Of a stretch of DNA of 64,000 nucleotides, positions 8,373 to 17,057 are shown piece after piece. Under the pieces are notes generated by a model that was not told where the DNA came from, did no database searches, and worked only from the letters and a program-made list of their open reading frames with translations. The stretch's first letter is position 1; each line of letters starts with the position of its first letter. The translations under genes were made by a program, and so were the position numbers. Source of the DNA: Caldilineaceae bacterium (GTDB lineage Bacteria; Chloroflexota; Anaerolineae; Caldilineales; Caldilineaceae); contig OY282376.1 in assembly GCA_958295845.1 (NCBI GenBank), forward strand, positions 1,501,022 to 1,565,021, in the 5' to 3' direction.

Positions 8373-8798
8373 TGGGGAGGCGCGCCGGGCTCCGATTTGC
8401 TTGTTGCCTCGCGGTCGGTGAACTGCGAGAAGCATTTATCCGCGAAGACACGCGAAGAACGGCAACGGCTCGGGTCGATGTGCAAATACACAAATGTGCA
8501 TGGCTGCCGGGCGCGCCGGCCGGCTTCTGCCTGCAAGCGCCCCCTTGCAGAGCCTGAATCTGCGACCCGCCCCCCAGAACCGGACCGCAACCGTTTTCGC
8601 ATCCCGGGTCGTCCTCACCCGGCCGCAGTCGTGAACGCCGCCGCCGGCGACCTCCGGGCGCGGAACAACCGCAACCCCCGTGCAAACAGGCTGCGCAACG
8701 GATCCGGGCTCTCGACACAAATACCCTTGTGTTGTAGGGTTAAAATGGCGCGCCTGATTTCGGAGGCTCGCAACGGGAGGTCCCGACAGGTGCCACAG
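8373..8798. other. Gene-free 5' region ahead of the LRR metallopeptidase
   Basis: I find no convincing gene here. Near 8436-8460 there is a phrase of the type CCGCGAAGACACGCGAAGAAC, the opposite-strand relative of the CTTCGTGG repeats seen elsewhere. ACACAA-N6-TTGTGT forms a short inverted repeat near 8714-8731, just before GGTTAAAATGG. The frame of the LRR protein is open through the region, but its translation here is not protein-like. Confidence 0.5.
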
Positions 8799-11700
8799 AT
8801 GCAAGACAGAACGCGCATAGCGGCGATGAAATGCCGGAACGTCCTGCTTCTCACGGCCCTCCTGGCCGCGCTCACCCTCCTGACGCTCAGCGCAACCCAC
8901 GCCCAGACCGAGACCGCCTTGCCCGTCCCCGCGCTGACCGCGCAGGCGACGGAGAGCGGCGTGGAGCTGACCTGGGAAGCGGTGGCGGGAGCGGAGCGCT
9001 ACGAGCTGCTGACGTGGTGGGCCAACGCCCCCGACTGGCAGGCGATCGGCGGCGCGAACCTGACCGGCACGAGCTACACGCATGCGGACGTTACGGCCGG
9101 CAGGACCTACAACTACACCATCCGCGCGGTGGACGCTGACGGCGGGGCCGGCCCATGGTTGACCGGAGACTATCCCAGCGCAACCGCGCTTGCGGCGCCC
9201 GGTTCCGCGACGGCAACGCCGACGGCGACGGTCACGAGCACGCCGACGGTCGGGCCGACGCCAACCCCCACCCCCACATCTACACCGACCGCAACCGCGC
9301 CGGCTTCCGAGCTCTCCATACCGCAACTGACGGCGCGGGCGACAGGGAGCGGCGTTCTCCTGACCTGGGAAGCGGTCTCCGGTGCGGTGCGCTACGAGCT
9401 TTTGACGTGGTGGGCCGACGCCCCCGACTGGCAGGCGATAGGCGGCGGGGCTCTGACCGGCACGAGCTACACGCATGCGGAAGCAACCGCCGGCAGGACC
9501 TATCATTACACAATCCGCGCCCTGAGCGCCGCCGGCGCAGACAGCCCATGGCTGGCCGGAGACTATCCCAGCGCAACCGCGCTTGCACCGTCAGAGGCCG
9601 GAACGTCTACGCCCACGGTCACGGCGACGTCTACGTCTACGTCTACGGCGGAGGCGACGCCCACGGCGACAACGGCGGCCCCCGCCACCGAAAGGGCCGC
9701 GCTGGTCGCGCTCTACAATGCAACCGACGGCGCCAACTGGACGCACAGAGACAACTGGCTGAGCGCCGCGCCGCTCGAAACCTGGCACGGCGTCACCACG
9801 GACGAAAACGGACGCGTGACCGAACTGCGTCTCGGGGGCAACGGGCTGCGCGGAACGATTCCCGACCTGGGCGCGCTCAGGTACCTGGAGGTGCTGTTCC
9901 TTTCAAGCAATCTGTTGAGCGGACCGGCGCCGGAGCTGAGCGCACTCACGAAGCTCAGGTGGATGGATCTGAGCCGCAACAGGTTGACGGGAACAATCCC
10001 GGATTTGAGCGCGCTCGTCAGGATCACGAGGCTGTCGTTTGCCCGCAATCAGTTGAGCGGAACGATCCCGGACCTGAGCGCGCTCGTCAAGCTGGAGAAT
10101 CTGGACCTCGAATCCAACCGGTTGAGCGGAACGATCCCGGATCTGAGCGCGCTCGTCAATCTCAGGGGCCTGGTGCTCGGCACCAACCGGTTGAGCGGTT
10201 CGGTTCCGGATCTCAGTTCCCTCGTCAATCTGGGGGGTCTGGCGCTGCAGCACAACCTGTTGAGCGGGCCGCTGCCGGACCTGAGCGTTGTTCCCAAGCT
10301 GGTGTACCTGAACCTCACGGCCAATCCGTTCTGTTTGCCTGACGGGCGCGATTCGTCCGGTTTGCACAGCCGCGTGGTCGCCCACTTGCGGACCCTTACC
10401 TTGGCGCCCTGCGCAGACGCGGGAACGGCGACGCCGACGCCGACGGCGCCGACGCCGGCAGAAGCGGCCGCGGAGCGGGCCGCGCTGGTGGCGCTCTACA
10501 ACGCGGCCGACGGCGCCAACTGGACGCGCCGCGACAACTGGCTGGGCGGCGCGGCGCTCGGGACCTGGCACGGCGTCACCACGGACGCAAACGGACGCGT
10601 GACCGAACTGCGTCTCGCGGGCAACGGGTTGCGCGGCCCAGTTCCCGACCTGAGCGCGCTCACGCAACTGGAGGTTCTGCACCTTTCAAGCAACCTGTTG
10701 AGCGGGCCGATCCCGGAGCTGAACGCACTCACGAAGCTCAGGTGGATGGACCTCAGTCACAACCGGCTGACCGGATCGATTCCGGATCTGAACGCCCCCG
10801 TCAGGCTCACGGAGCTGTCGTTTGCATTCAACCAGTTGAGCGGGCCGATTCCCGACCTGAGCGCGCTCGTCAACCTGACGGTACTTTCCTTCGCTCGCAA
10901 CCAGCTCAGCGGCACGATTCCCGACCTGAGCGCGCTCGTCAATCTCGGGGGCCTGAACCTTGGCCACAACCGGTTGAGCGGGCCGGTCCCGGACCTGAGC
11001 GCGCTTGTCAACCTGTCATCCATGGCGCTGCAGCACAACCGGTTGAGCGGGCCGCTGCCGGACCTGAGCGTTCTTCCCAAACTGAGGCAACTGAACCTCA
11101 CGGCCAACCTGTTCTGCTTGCCTGACGGGCGCGATTCGTCCGGCTTGCCCAGCGGCGTGGCCGCCCACTTGCGGACCCTTACCCTGGCGCCCTGCGCAGA
11201 CGCGGGAGCGGCAACGCCGACACCGACGCCCACGCCATTGCCGACGACCTCCGCGCTTTCCGCTCCTGTTTTGACGGCGGAGGGCGGCGACGGTCTCGTC
11301 ACGCTCCGATGGGGCATGGTGGCGCAAGCGCAGAGCTACCAGCTGGTCGTATGGGATCGGGCGCTCAACGACTGGCGTCACATTGGCGGAGTTCTGACCG
11401 GCAGCTCCTACATCCATGGCGGGCTTGCGGCCGGCGCGACGCACTACTATCATATCCGCGCCGTGGATGCCGCCGGCGCAATCGGCGCATGGTCGGCGCA
11501 AACGTCCGCCGCGGTGCTCCCGACCGGGGCGCAGACATCAACGCCAACGACGACCGCTACCCCGTCGACGACCGCTACCCCGCCGGCGACGGCGACCCCA
11601 ACGGCCAAGCCGCCGCCGGCGGCCCCGGGCGCGGAGCGGGCTGCGCTGGTGGCGCTCTACAACGCAACCGACGGCGCCAACTGGACGCGCCGCGACAACT

Positions 11701-14585
11701 GGTTGACCGACGCGCCGCTCTCCGCCTGGTACGGCGTCGCCACAGACGGCGGCGGCCGCGTAACAAGCCTGTTTCTCGGCTCCAACCGGTTGAGCGGTTC
11801 AATTCCCGACCTGAGCGCGCTCACCGGCCTGGCGTATCTGTCCCTCCACTCCAACGATTTGAGCGGTTCGATTCCGGACCTGAGCGCACTCACCGGCCTG
11901 GCGGATCTGTCCCTCTCTCACAACCGGTTGAGCGGTTCGATTCCGGACCTGAGCGCACTCACCGGCCTGGAGAATCTGGCCCTCTACTCCAACGAATTGA
12001 GCGGAACGATCCCGGACCTGAGCGCGCTCGTCAACCTGGAGAGGCTGGCCCTTAGTCACAACGATTTGAGCGGACCGATTCCGGGCCTGAGCGCGCTCGT
12101 CAACCTGGAGAGACTGTCCCTCTACGTCAACGATTTGAGCGGACCGATCCCGGACCTGCGCGCGCTCGCCAACCTGGAAATTCTGTCTCTCAGCAGCAAC
12201 GAGTTGAGCGGGTCGATTCCCGACCTGAGCGCGCTCGTCAACCTGACGGATCTGTCCCTCGGCGGCAACGATTTGAGCGGAACGATCCCGGACCTGAGCG
12301 CACTCGTCAACCTGGAGAGGCTGTCCCTCTATGAAAACGAGTTGACCGGAACGATCCCGGACCTGAGCGCGCTCGTCAACCTGGAGAGACTGGACCTCGA
12401 GCGCAACGAGTTGAGCGGGCCGATCCCGGACCTGAGCGCGCTCGCCAACCTGACCGATCTGGACCTCGGAAGAAACTATCTGTGCCTGTCTGAAGTCGCA
12501 GGCCTGTCCGATTTAGACGACGATCTGGCCGCCCGCGTGCTGGACCTTTTCCTGCCCTCCTGCACGGGCGCCCCGGCCCAACTGCGGTCCTCTTCGCCCG
12601 CCGAGAGGGCCGCGCTGGTTGCGCTCTACAACGCAACCGACGGCGCCAACTGGACGAACAACGGCAACTGGCTTACCGACGAGCCGGTCGCCGCCTGGTA
12701 CGGCGTGACCACTGACGGCTCCGGTCGCGTTACGCGTCTGTCTCTCAGGGAAAACAGGCTGAGCGGGTCGATCCCGGACCTGAGCGGCCTCGCCAACCTG
12801 ACCTCTCTGCACCTCGGCGCCAACGAGTTGAGCGGGTCGATCCCGGACCTGAGCGCCCTTGTCAACCTGGAGTTTCTGGTCCTCAGCACCAACGAACTGA
12901 GCGGACCCTTCCCCGACCTGAGCGCCCTCACCAACCTTGAGGAGCTACACCTCCACAGCAACGAGTTGAGCGGGCCGATCCCGGACCTGAGCGCCCTCGT
13001 CTATCTGGAGTCTCTGTCCCTCAGCTACAACCAACTGAGCGGGCCGATCCCGGACCTGAGCGCCCTCACCAACCTGTGGGATCTGTCCCTCTACAACAAT
13101 CAACTGAGCGGGCCGATCCCGGACCTGAGCGCCCTCGTCAACTTGTGGTATGTGGAACTCGACGCCAACCAGCTGACCGGTTCAATCCCGGACCTGAGCG
13201 CTCTCTCCAGCCTGCGATCTCTGAGCCTCAGCGCCAACCAACTGACCGGTTCAATCCCGGACCTGAGCGCCCTCACCAACCTGCGTACCCTCTACATTAA
13301 CTCCAACGAGTTGAGCGGGCCCATCCCCGATCTGGGCGCCCTCACCAACCTGCGATCTCTGTCGCTCAGCCATAACCAGCTGACCGGACCAATCCCCGAT
13401 CTCAACGCTCTCACCAACCTGCGGACTCTGACCCTCTCCGTCAACCAGCTGAGCGGGCCGATCCCCGACCTGAGCGCCCTCTCCAACCTGCGATCTCTGG
13501 GGCTCAGCTCCAACCAGCTGACCGGGCCGGTCCCCGACCTGAGCGCCCTCGCCAGCCTGACCAGCCTGTCCCTCAGGACCAACCAGCTGTGCCTGCCTGC
13601 GGGCGCCGATCTGTCAGGCGTTAACCAGGTTGCGGCCGAGCACCTGGCTACGCTCAATCTGGCCGCCTGCTCGGCCACCGAACTCGCGTCGGTGCCGGGC
13701 ACGCCGCAGAACCTGGCCGCGGCCGTCGGCGTCGGCTTCGGCGTCGGCCGCGTTACCCTCACCTGGGACGCGGTCGCGGACGCGGCCGGCTACGAGCTCT
13801 GGGCGTGGAACGGCATCGACCGCGCGTGGGGCAGCATCGGCGGCACCCTGACCGGCACGTCATACGCGCACTCCGTGACGACCGACGGGCGAAACTACTA
13901 CTACCAGGTGCGCGCGCTGGACGCAGACGGCGTGCGCGGCGCGTGGTCGGAGCGGGTCTTCGCGGCCGTGGTCCCGCAGCAGTTCCTTCCTCCCCCGCCT
14001 TCCCTGGGCGTGAATTTGTTCTTCTATCAGAAGTACGCGAACGTCGGCGGCATCGGCGTGCTCGCGCCCTCGGAGATATCCGACAGTCAGATGGTTCAGG
14101 GACGGGAGATCGTCACCGGCATGCTCACCGACCGGCCCGACCTGCTCGCAACCCTGGTCGCCCACGAAACCCTGATCTTCATCGACATCTACCGCTCGCG
14201 CGGAATCGCCTTCAAGATTGACGAGGGTTGGGAGGCATACATGCCGGCCGAGGACCCGATCCCGTACTGCGGCACCTTCATCCACGAGCTTGGGCACCTG
14301 ATCCACTTCGCACTTGAGGAGCAGGCGGGCGGCGACGCGTTCAACGCGCGGCTTCGAAGCGCGTATCAGGCCGCCAAAGCCGCAGGCCGGTGGCGGGGTA
14401 TGTACGCGATGACCAATGTCCAGGAATACTGGGCTGAAATGGTAAGAATATGGCTGCATGAAGCCCTGCCGCCCTCGCTGGCGCCGTACTACTCGGACCT
14501 GGCCGATTACGACTCTGGAGCCGCGGCACTGGTTGAGGATGTGTTGGACGAGGACGCGACAGTGCCCGCGGAATGCAAGCCGTAA
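8799..14585 (+). CDS. Giant secreted FN3/leucine-rich-repeat protein with C-terminal HExxH metallopeptidase domain
   Basis: The product is about 1,928 residues from the ATG at 8799. The ATG at 8826 (MKCRNVLLL) is an alternative. The signal peptide has a hydrophobic core LLLTALLAALTLLTL and ends at AHA. Modules in order are: FN3-like (about 45-130), Thr/Pro linker, FN3-like (172-265), linker, LRR array 1 (cap at 300), LRR array 2 (cap at 563), FN3-like (819-910), LRR array 3 (cap at 946), LRR array 4 (cap at 1269), FN3-like (1632-1725), metallopeptidase domain. Each LRR array starts with ERAALVALYNATDGANWT and runs in 23-residue plant-type repeats, LSGxIPDLSALxNLxxLxL. The C-terminus has HELGH at 1829-1833 and NVQEYWAE with glutamates at 1876 and 1880, resembling the anthrax-lethal-factor/Pro-Pro-endopeptidase zinc fold. 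Expected location is the cell surface or medium. Substrate binding by the LRR arms is inferred. Confidence 0.85.
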   Translation: MQDRTRIAAMKCRNVLLLTALLAALTLLTLSATHAQTETALPVPALTAQATESGVELTWEAVAGAERYELLTWWANAPDWQAIGGANLTGTSYTHADVTAGRTYNYTIRAVDADGGAGPWLTGDYPSATALAAPGSATATPTATVTSTPTVGPTPTPTPTSTPTATAPASELSIPQLTARATGSGVLLTWEAVSGAVRYELLTWWADAPDWQAIGGGALTGTSYTHAEATAGRTYHYTIRALSAAGADSPWLAGDYPSATALAPSEAGTSTPTVTATSTSTSTAEATPTATTAAPATERAALVALYNATDGANWTHRDNWLSAAPLETWHGVTTDENGRVTELRLGGNGLRGTIPDLGALRYLEVLFLSSNLLSGPAPELSALTKLRWMDLSRNRLTGTIPDLSALVRITRLSFARNQLSGTIPDLSALVKLENLDLESNRLSGTIPDLSALVNLRGLVLGTNRLSGSVPDLSSLVNLGGLALQHNLLSGPLPDLSVVPKLVYLNLTANPFCLPDGRDSSGLHSRVVAHLRTLTLAPCADAGTATPTPTAPTPAEAAAERAALVALYNAADGANWTRRDNWLGGAALGTWHGVTTDANGRVTELRLAGNGLRGPVPDLSALTQLEVLHLSSNLLSGPIPELNALTKLRWMDLSHNRLTGSIPDLNAPVRLTELSFAFNQLSGPIPDLSALVNLTVLSFARNQLSGTIPDLSALVNLGGLNLGHNRLSGPVPDLSALVNLSSMALQHNRLSGPLPDLSVLPKLRQLNLTANLFCLPDGRDSSGLPSGVAAHLRTLTLAPCADAGAATPTPTPTPLPTTSALSAPVLTAEGGDGLVTLRWGMVAQAQSYQLVVWDRALNDWRHIGGVLTGSSYIHGGLAAGATHYYHIRAVDAAGAIGAWSAQTSAAVLPTGAQTSTPTTTATPSTTATPPATATPTAKPPPAAPGAERAALVALYNATDGANWTRRDNWLTDAPLSAWYGVATDGGGRVTSLFLGSNRLSGSIPDLSALTGLAYLSLHSNDLSGSIPDLSALTGLADLSLSHNRLSGSIPDLSALTGLENLALYSNELSGTIPDLSALVNLERLALSHNDLSGPIPGLSALVNLERLSLYVNDLSGPIPDLRALANLEILSLSSNELSGSIPDLSALVNLTDLSLGGNDLSGTIPDLSALVNLERLSLYENELTGTIPDLSALVNLERLDLERNELSGPIPDLSALANLTDLDLGRNYLCLSEVAGLSDLDDDLAARVLDLFLPSCTGAPAQLRSSSPAERAALVALYNATDGANWTNNGNWLTDEPVAAWYGVTTDGSGRVTRLSLRENRLSGSIPDLSGLANLTSLHLGANELSGSIPDLSALVNLEFLVLSTNELSGPFPDLSALTNLEELHLHSNELSGPIPDLSALVYLESLSLSYNQLSGPIPDLSALTNLWDLSLYNNQLSGPIPDLSALVNLWYVELDANQLTGSIPDLSALSSLRSLSLSANQLTGSIPDLSALTNLRTLYINSNELSGPIPDLGALTNLRSLSLSHNQLTGPIPDLNALTNLRTLTLSVNQLSGPIPDLSALSNLRSLGLSSNQLTGPVPDLSALASLTSLSLRTNQLCLPAGADLSGVNQVAAEHLATLNLAACSATELASVPGTPQNLAAAVGVGFGVGRVTLTWDAVADAAGYELWAWNGIDRAWGSIGGTLTGTSYAHSVTTDGRNYYYQVRALDADGVRGAWSERVFAAVVPQQFLPPPPSLGVNLFFYQKYANVGGIGVLAPSEISDSQMVQGREIVTGMLTDRPDLLATLVAHETLIFIDIYRSRGIAFKIDEGWEAYMPAEDPIPYCGTFIHELGHLIHFALEEQAGGDAFNARLRSAYQAAKAAGRWRGMYAMTNVQEYWAEMVRIWLHEALPPSLAPYYSDLADYDSGAAALVEDVLDEDATVPAECKP

Positions 14586-14915
14586 GCGGTGGGGTGAGGG
14601 ACGGTGGGGTGAGGGGCGACGGTGAAGATTTGCTGTTCTGAGCGGCGGCGTACACTGCTTCGGACTGCTCCGTCCCGGCCTGGCAGAGCAGCTGCCGCAG
14701 CTGTTCGCGCACGCCATCGCCCTCCTGCGGTGCCGCCCTCGTCGCGTCAGCCGTCACCGTGTCCACCGCCTCCGCTCCGATACGCCAGCGCAGCCGAACA
14801 GACAGCCGCAGCCGACCCAGCCCGCCAGCCACGACACCGGACCCAAGCACTAGCTGTGAATGATCGGTGATATGCGGCCTGCCAATGCCGCCAGCTTACA
14901 AGCTAGCTAGCTGTA

Positions 14916-15425
14916 GTTCACTGACCACTGACCACTAACCACCGACCACTGCAGTTGCAGTTCTCCGTGCCCCTCCGTGGCCCTCCGTGGCTAAAGAAGT
15001 TGAAGTTGCAGTTCACTGACCACTGATCACTAACCACCGACCACTGCAGTTGCAGTTCACTGACCACTGACCACTAACCACCGACCACTGCAGTTGCAGT
15101 TCTCCGTGCCCCTCTGTGGTCCTCCGTGGTTAAAGGTGTTGAAGTTGCAGTTCACTGACCACTGACCACTAACCACCGACCACTGCAGTTGCAGTTCTCC
15201 GTGCCCCTCCGTGGCCCTCCGTGGCTAAAGAAGTTGAAGTTGCAGTTCACTGACCACTGACCACTAACCACCGACCACTGCAGTTGCAGTTCTCCGTGCC
15301 CCTCCGTGGCCCTCCGTGGCTAAAGAAGTTGAAGTTGCAGTTCACTGACCACTGACCACTAACCACCGACCACTGCAGTTGAAGTCGCAGTTCACTAAAA
15401 ACTAAAAACTGCCTACTAAAAACCG
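14916..15425. repeat. Tandem array of 95-bp units built from CACTGAC heptamers and CTCCGTGG nonamers
   Basis: GTTCACTGACCACTGAC starts units at 14916, 15011, 15055, 15150, 15245 and 15340. The spacings are 95, 44, 95, 95 and 95 bases. A full unit reads heptamers, CCGACCACTGCAGTTGCAG, two or three CTCCGTGG units, then TAAAGAAGTTGAAGTTGCA. The second unit is shortened to its heptamer half. The array ends in ACTAAAA heptamers at 15396-15425, next to the start of the VCBS gene. There are no unique spacers, so this is not CRISPR. The 14586-14915 interval before it shows no gene. Confidence 0.9.
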
Positions 15426-15493
15426 CCCTTGCCCTCTCCCCCCATCCCTGCTATCGTGCCCCAAAACAACCACCCACCACCCGGGAGTACCCC

Positions 15494-16615
15494 ATGCCCA
15501 ACCTCATCAACCTCACCGAACACCTCGCCCAGGACGGCTACGAATACACCTACGGCATCTCCGCCTTCGACCTCACCGGCAACGGCGTACCCGACCTCAT
15601 CACCCCCGACACCGACGTCGGCCTCTACTGGCTCGAAAACGACGGCCACGGCAACTTCACCCGCCACATCATCCACAAGCGCACCCCCGAATGGCTCGAA
15701 CGCCACCAGGTCGTCGACATCGACGGCGACGGCCGCCCCGAAATCGTCTTCATCGACAACATAAACGGCTGTCTGCTCTACTTCGAATATGAAGGAGACC
15801 CGCGCCTGGCCAGCTCATGGTCCACCCGCTACGTCGACGAAGGTACCCTCACAGGCGCCTACGACGTCGCCGTCGCCGACTTCAACGGCAACGGCCATCT
15901 CGACATCGCCGCATCCACCTGGCGCAAAGGCAACCAGTTCGTCTGGTACGAAAACCGCGCCGGCCAGTGGATCAAACACATCATCGAAGACAACATCGGC
16001 GAGCCCCGTGCCATCCATGCTGCCGACATCGACGGCGACGGCAAGATCGACCTCCTCGGCACCGCCCGCGTCGCCAATCAGGTCGTCTGGTACGAAAACC
16101 CGGGCGACCCCGCCAAGCAGCCCTGGATCAAGCACATCATCGACGACGCCCCCCAACCCATCCACGGCCACCCCGTCGACATGGACGGCGACGGCGACCT
16201 TGACGTCGTCATGGCCCTCGGCATGCTCCCCCCGGGCGAACAACAGGGAGTAGCCTACGAACATCACCAGGTCGTCTGGTACGAAAATGACGGCAATCCT
16301 GCCGCCGGCAAATGGCGCAAGCACATCATCTGCGAACGCTTCCCCAACGCCTTCCAAGCCATCGCCGCCGACTTCGACGGTGATGGCCACACCGAAGTCG
16401 TCGCCACCGCCTGGAACGTCACCGGCCGCGTCGCCTACTTCAAACACCGCGGCGACCCCCGCGGCCCTTGGGACATGCAGCTCCTCAAAGACGGCTGGAC
16501 CAACGCCAACATGGTCATCGCCGCCGACATCAACGGCAACGGCCGCCTCGACATCGTCGCCGCCGCCGAACGTGGCAGCAACGAAATCCGCTGGTGGCGC
16601 AACGAAGGCCCATAA
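15494..16615 (+). CDS. FG-GAP/VCBS repeat beta-propeller protein
   Basis: The product has 373 residues built of seven or so repeats containing calcium-binding loops such as DIDGDGRPEIVF, DFNGNGHLDIA, DIDGDGKIDLLG, DMDGDGDLDVV and DFDGDGHTEVV. Each repeat ends in a YWLEN/VWYEN strand followed by a KHIIxD strand, the usual pattern of integrin-like propellers in environmental bacteria. There is no signal peptide or membrane segment, which is unusual for this fold because relatives are mostly secreted. The codons are almost all C-ending. The gene is isolated, with repeat blocks on both sides. Binding or lyase activity cannot be read from the sequence. Confidence 0.85.
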   Translation: MPNLINLTEHLAQDGYEYTYGISAFDLTGNGVPDLITPDTDVGLYWLENDGHGNFTRHIIHKRTPEWLERHQVVDIDGDGRPEIVFIDNINGCLLYFEYEGDPRLASSWSTRYVDEGTLTGAYDVAVADFNGNGHLDIAASTWRKGNQFVWYENRAGQWIKHIIEDNIGEPRAIHAADIDGDGKIDLLGTARVANQVVWYENPGDPAKQPWIKHIIDDAPQPIHGHPVDMDGDGDLDVVMALGMLPPGEQQGVAYEHHQVVWYENDGNPAAGKWRKHIICERFPNAFQAIAADFDGDGHTEVVATAWNVTGRVAYFKHRGDPRGPWDMQLLKDGWTNANMVIAADINGNGRLDIVAAAERGSNEIRWWRNEGP

Positions 16616-16627
16616 CCACCACCCGTA

Positions 16628-16650
16628 GGGGCAGGCCTCGTGCCTGCCCC
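16628..16650. repeat. Perfect hairpin GGGGCAGGC-CTCGT-GCCTGCCCC
   Basis: A nine-base stem with a five-base loop begins 12 bases after the stop of the VCBS gene. There is no T-run, so it is not a canonical intrinsic terminator, but it could stabilise the 3' end of the transcript. The phrase resembles dispersed hairpins common in environmental genomes. Confidence 0.6.
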
Positions 16651-16683
16651 CGCACCCACCCCACCCCATCCCCCACATCACCA

Positions 16684-16850
16684 CCATTGCCCTCTCCGCG
16701 TCCTCCGCGGACAAAAGGTGTTGAAGTTGCCGTTCTCCGTGGCCCTCCGTGGCCCTCCGTGGACAAAAGAAGTTGAAGTCGCCGTTGCCGTTCTCCGTGC
16801 CCCTCCGTGGCCCTCCGTGGCAAAAAAGGTGTTGAAGTTGAAGTTGCCCT
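16684..16850. repeat. Low-complexity CTCCGTGG/GTTGAAG repeat block
   Basis: Repeated CTCCGTGGCCCTCCGTGG units alternate with AAAAGGTGTTGAAGTTGCC phrases. The block belongs to the same family as those at 3.1, 5.2 and 14.9 kb. It fills the gap between the VCBS gene and the promoter of the zinc-knuckle gene. Confidence 0.75.
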
Positions 16851-16944
16851 CGCCCGTGGTTCCAATAGACGTCCACCCTCCCCTCCCCTGCAACCCAAAA
16901 CCAAAATCCAATAAAATTGCCCCAAAATCACCCAAATACCGTGT

Positions 16945-16950
16945 TATAAT
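16945..16950 (+). promoter_or_regulatory. Consensus -10 element TATAAT
   Basis: A perfect TATAAT within GTGTTATAATACC lies 108 bases before the ATG at 17058. No good -35 sits at 16-18 bases (the nearest TTGCCC is 22 bases away), so the call rests on the -10 and its position in an AT-richer gap. Confidence 0.35.
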
Positions 16951-17057
16951 ACCTAGTCAGCACCGGTGTTCTACCCCGGCGCTGATCACATACCAACCAC
17001 CATCGCCGGCCCCCGGCCGCACGACCAGAACAACCCGCATATGAGGTGCCACCAACC

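Noticed and set aside
8397..8798. N-terminal extension of the LRR protein
   Set aside because: The translated sequence is not protein-like, contains repeat-derived words, and would bury the signal peptide.
14916..15425. Regular 95-base repeats as a CRISPR array
   Set aside because: The whole unit is repeated with no unique spacers, and no cas genes are present.
14916..15425. Repeats as template region of a diversity-generating retroelement for the LRR gene
   Set aside because: No reverse transcriptase is present and there is no variable region matching the array.
15815..16876. A 353-codon Val/Gly/Asp-rich minus-strand frame opposite the VCBS gene
   Set aside because: Mirror of the C-ending codons of the VCBS gene. 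It runs into repeats at one end.
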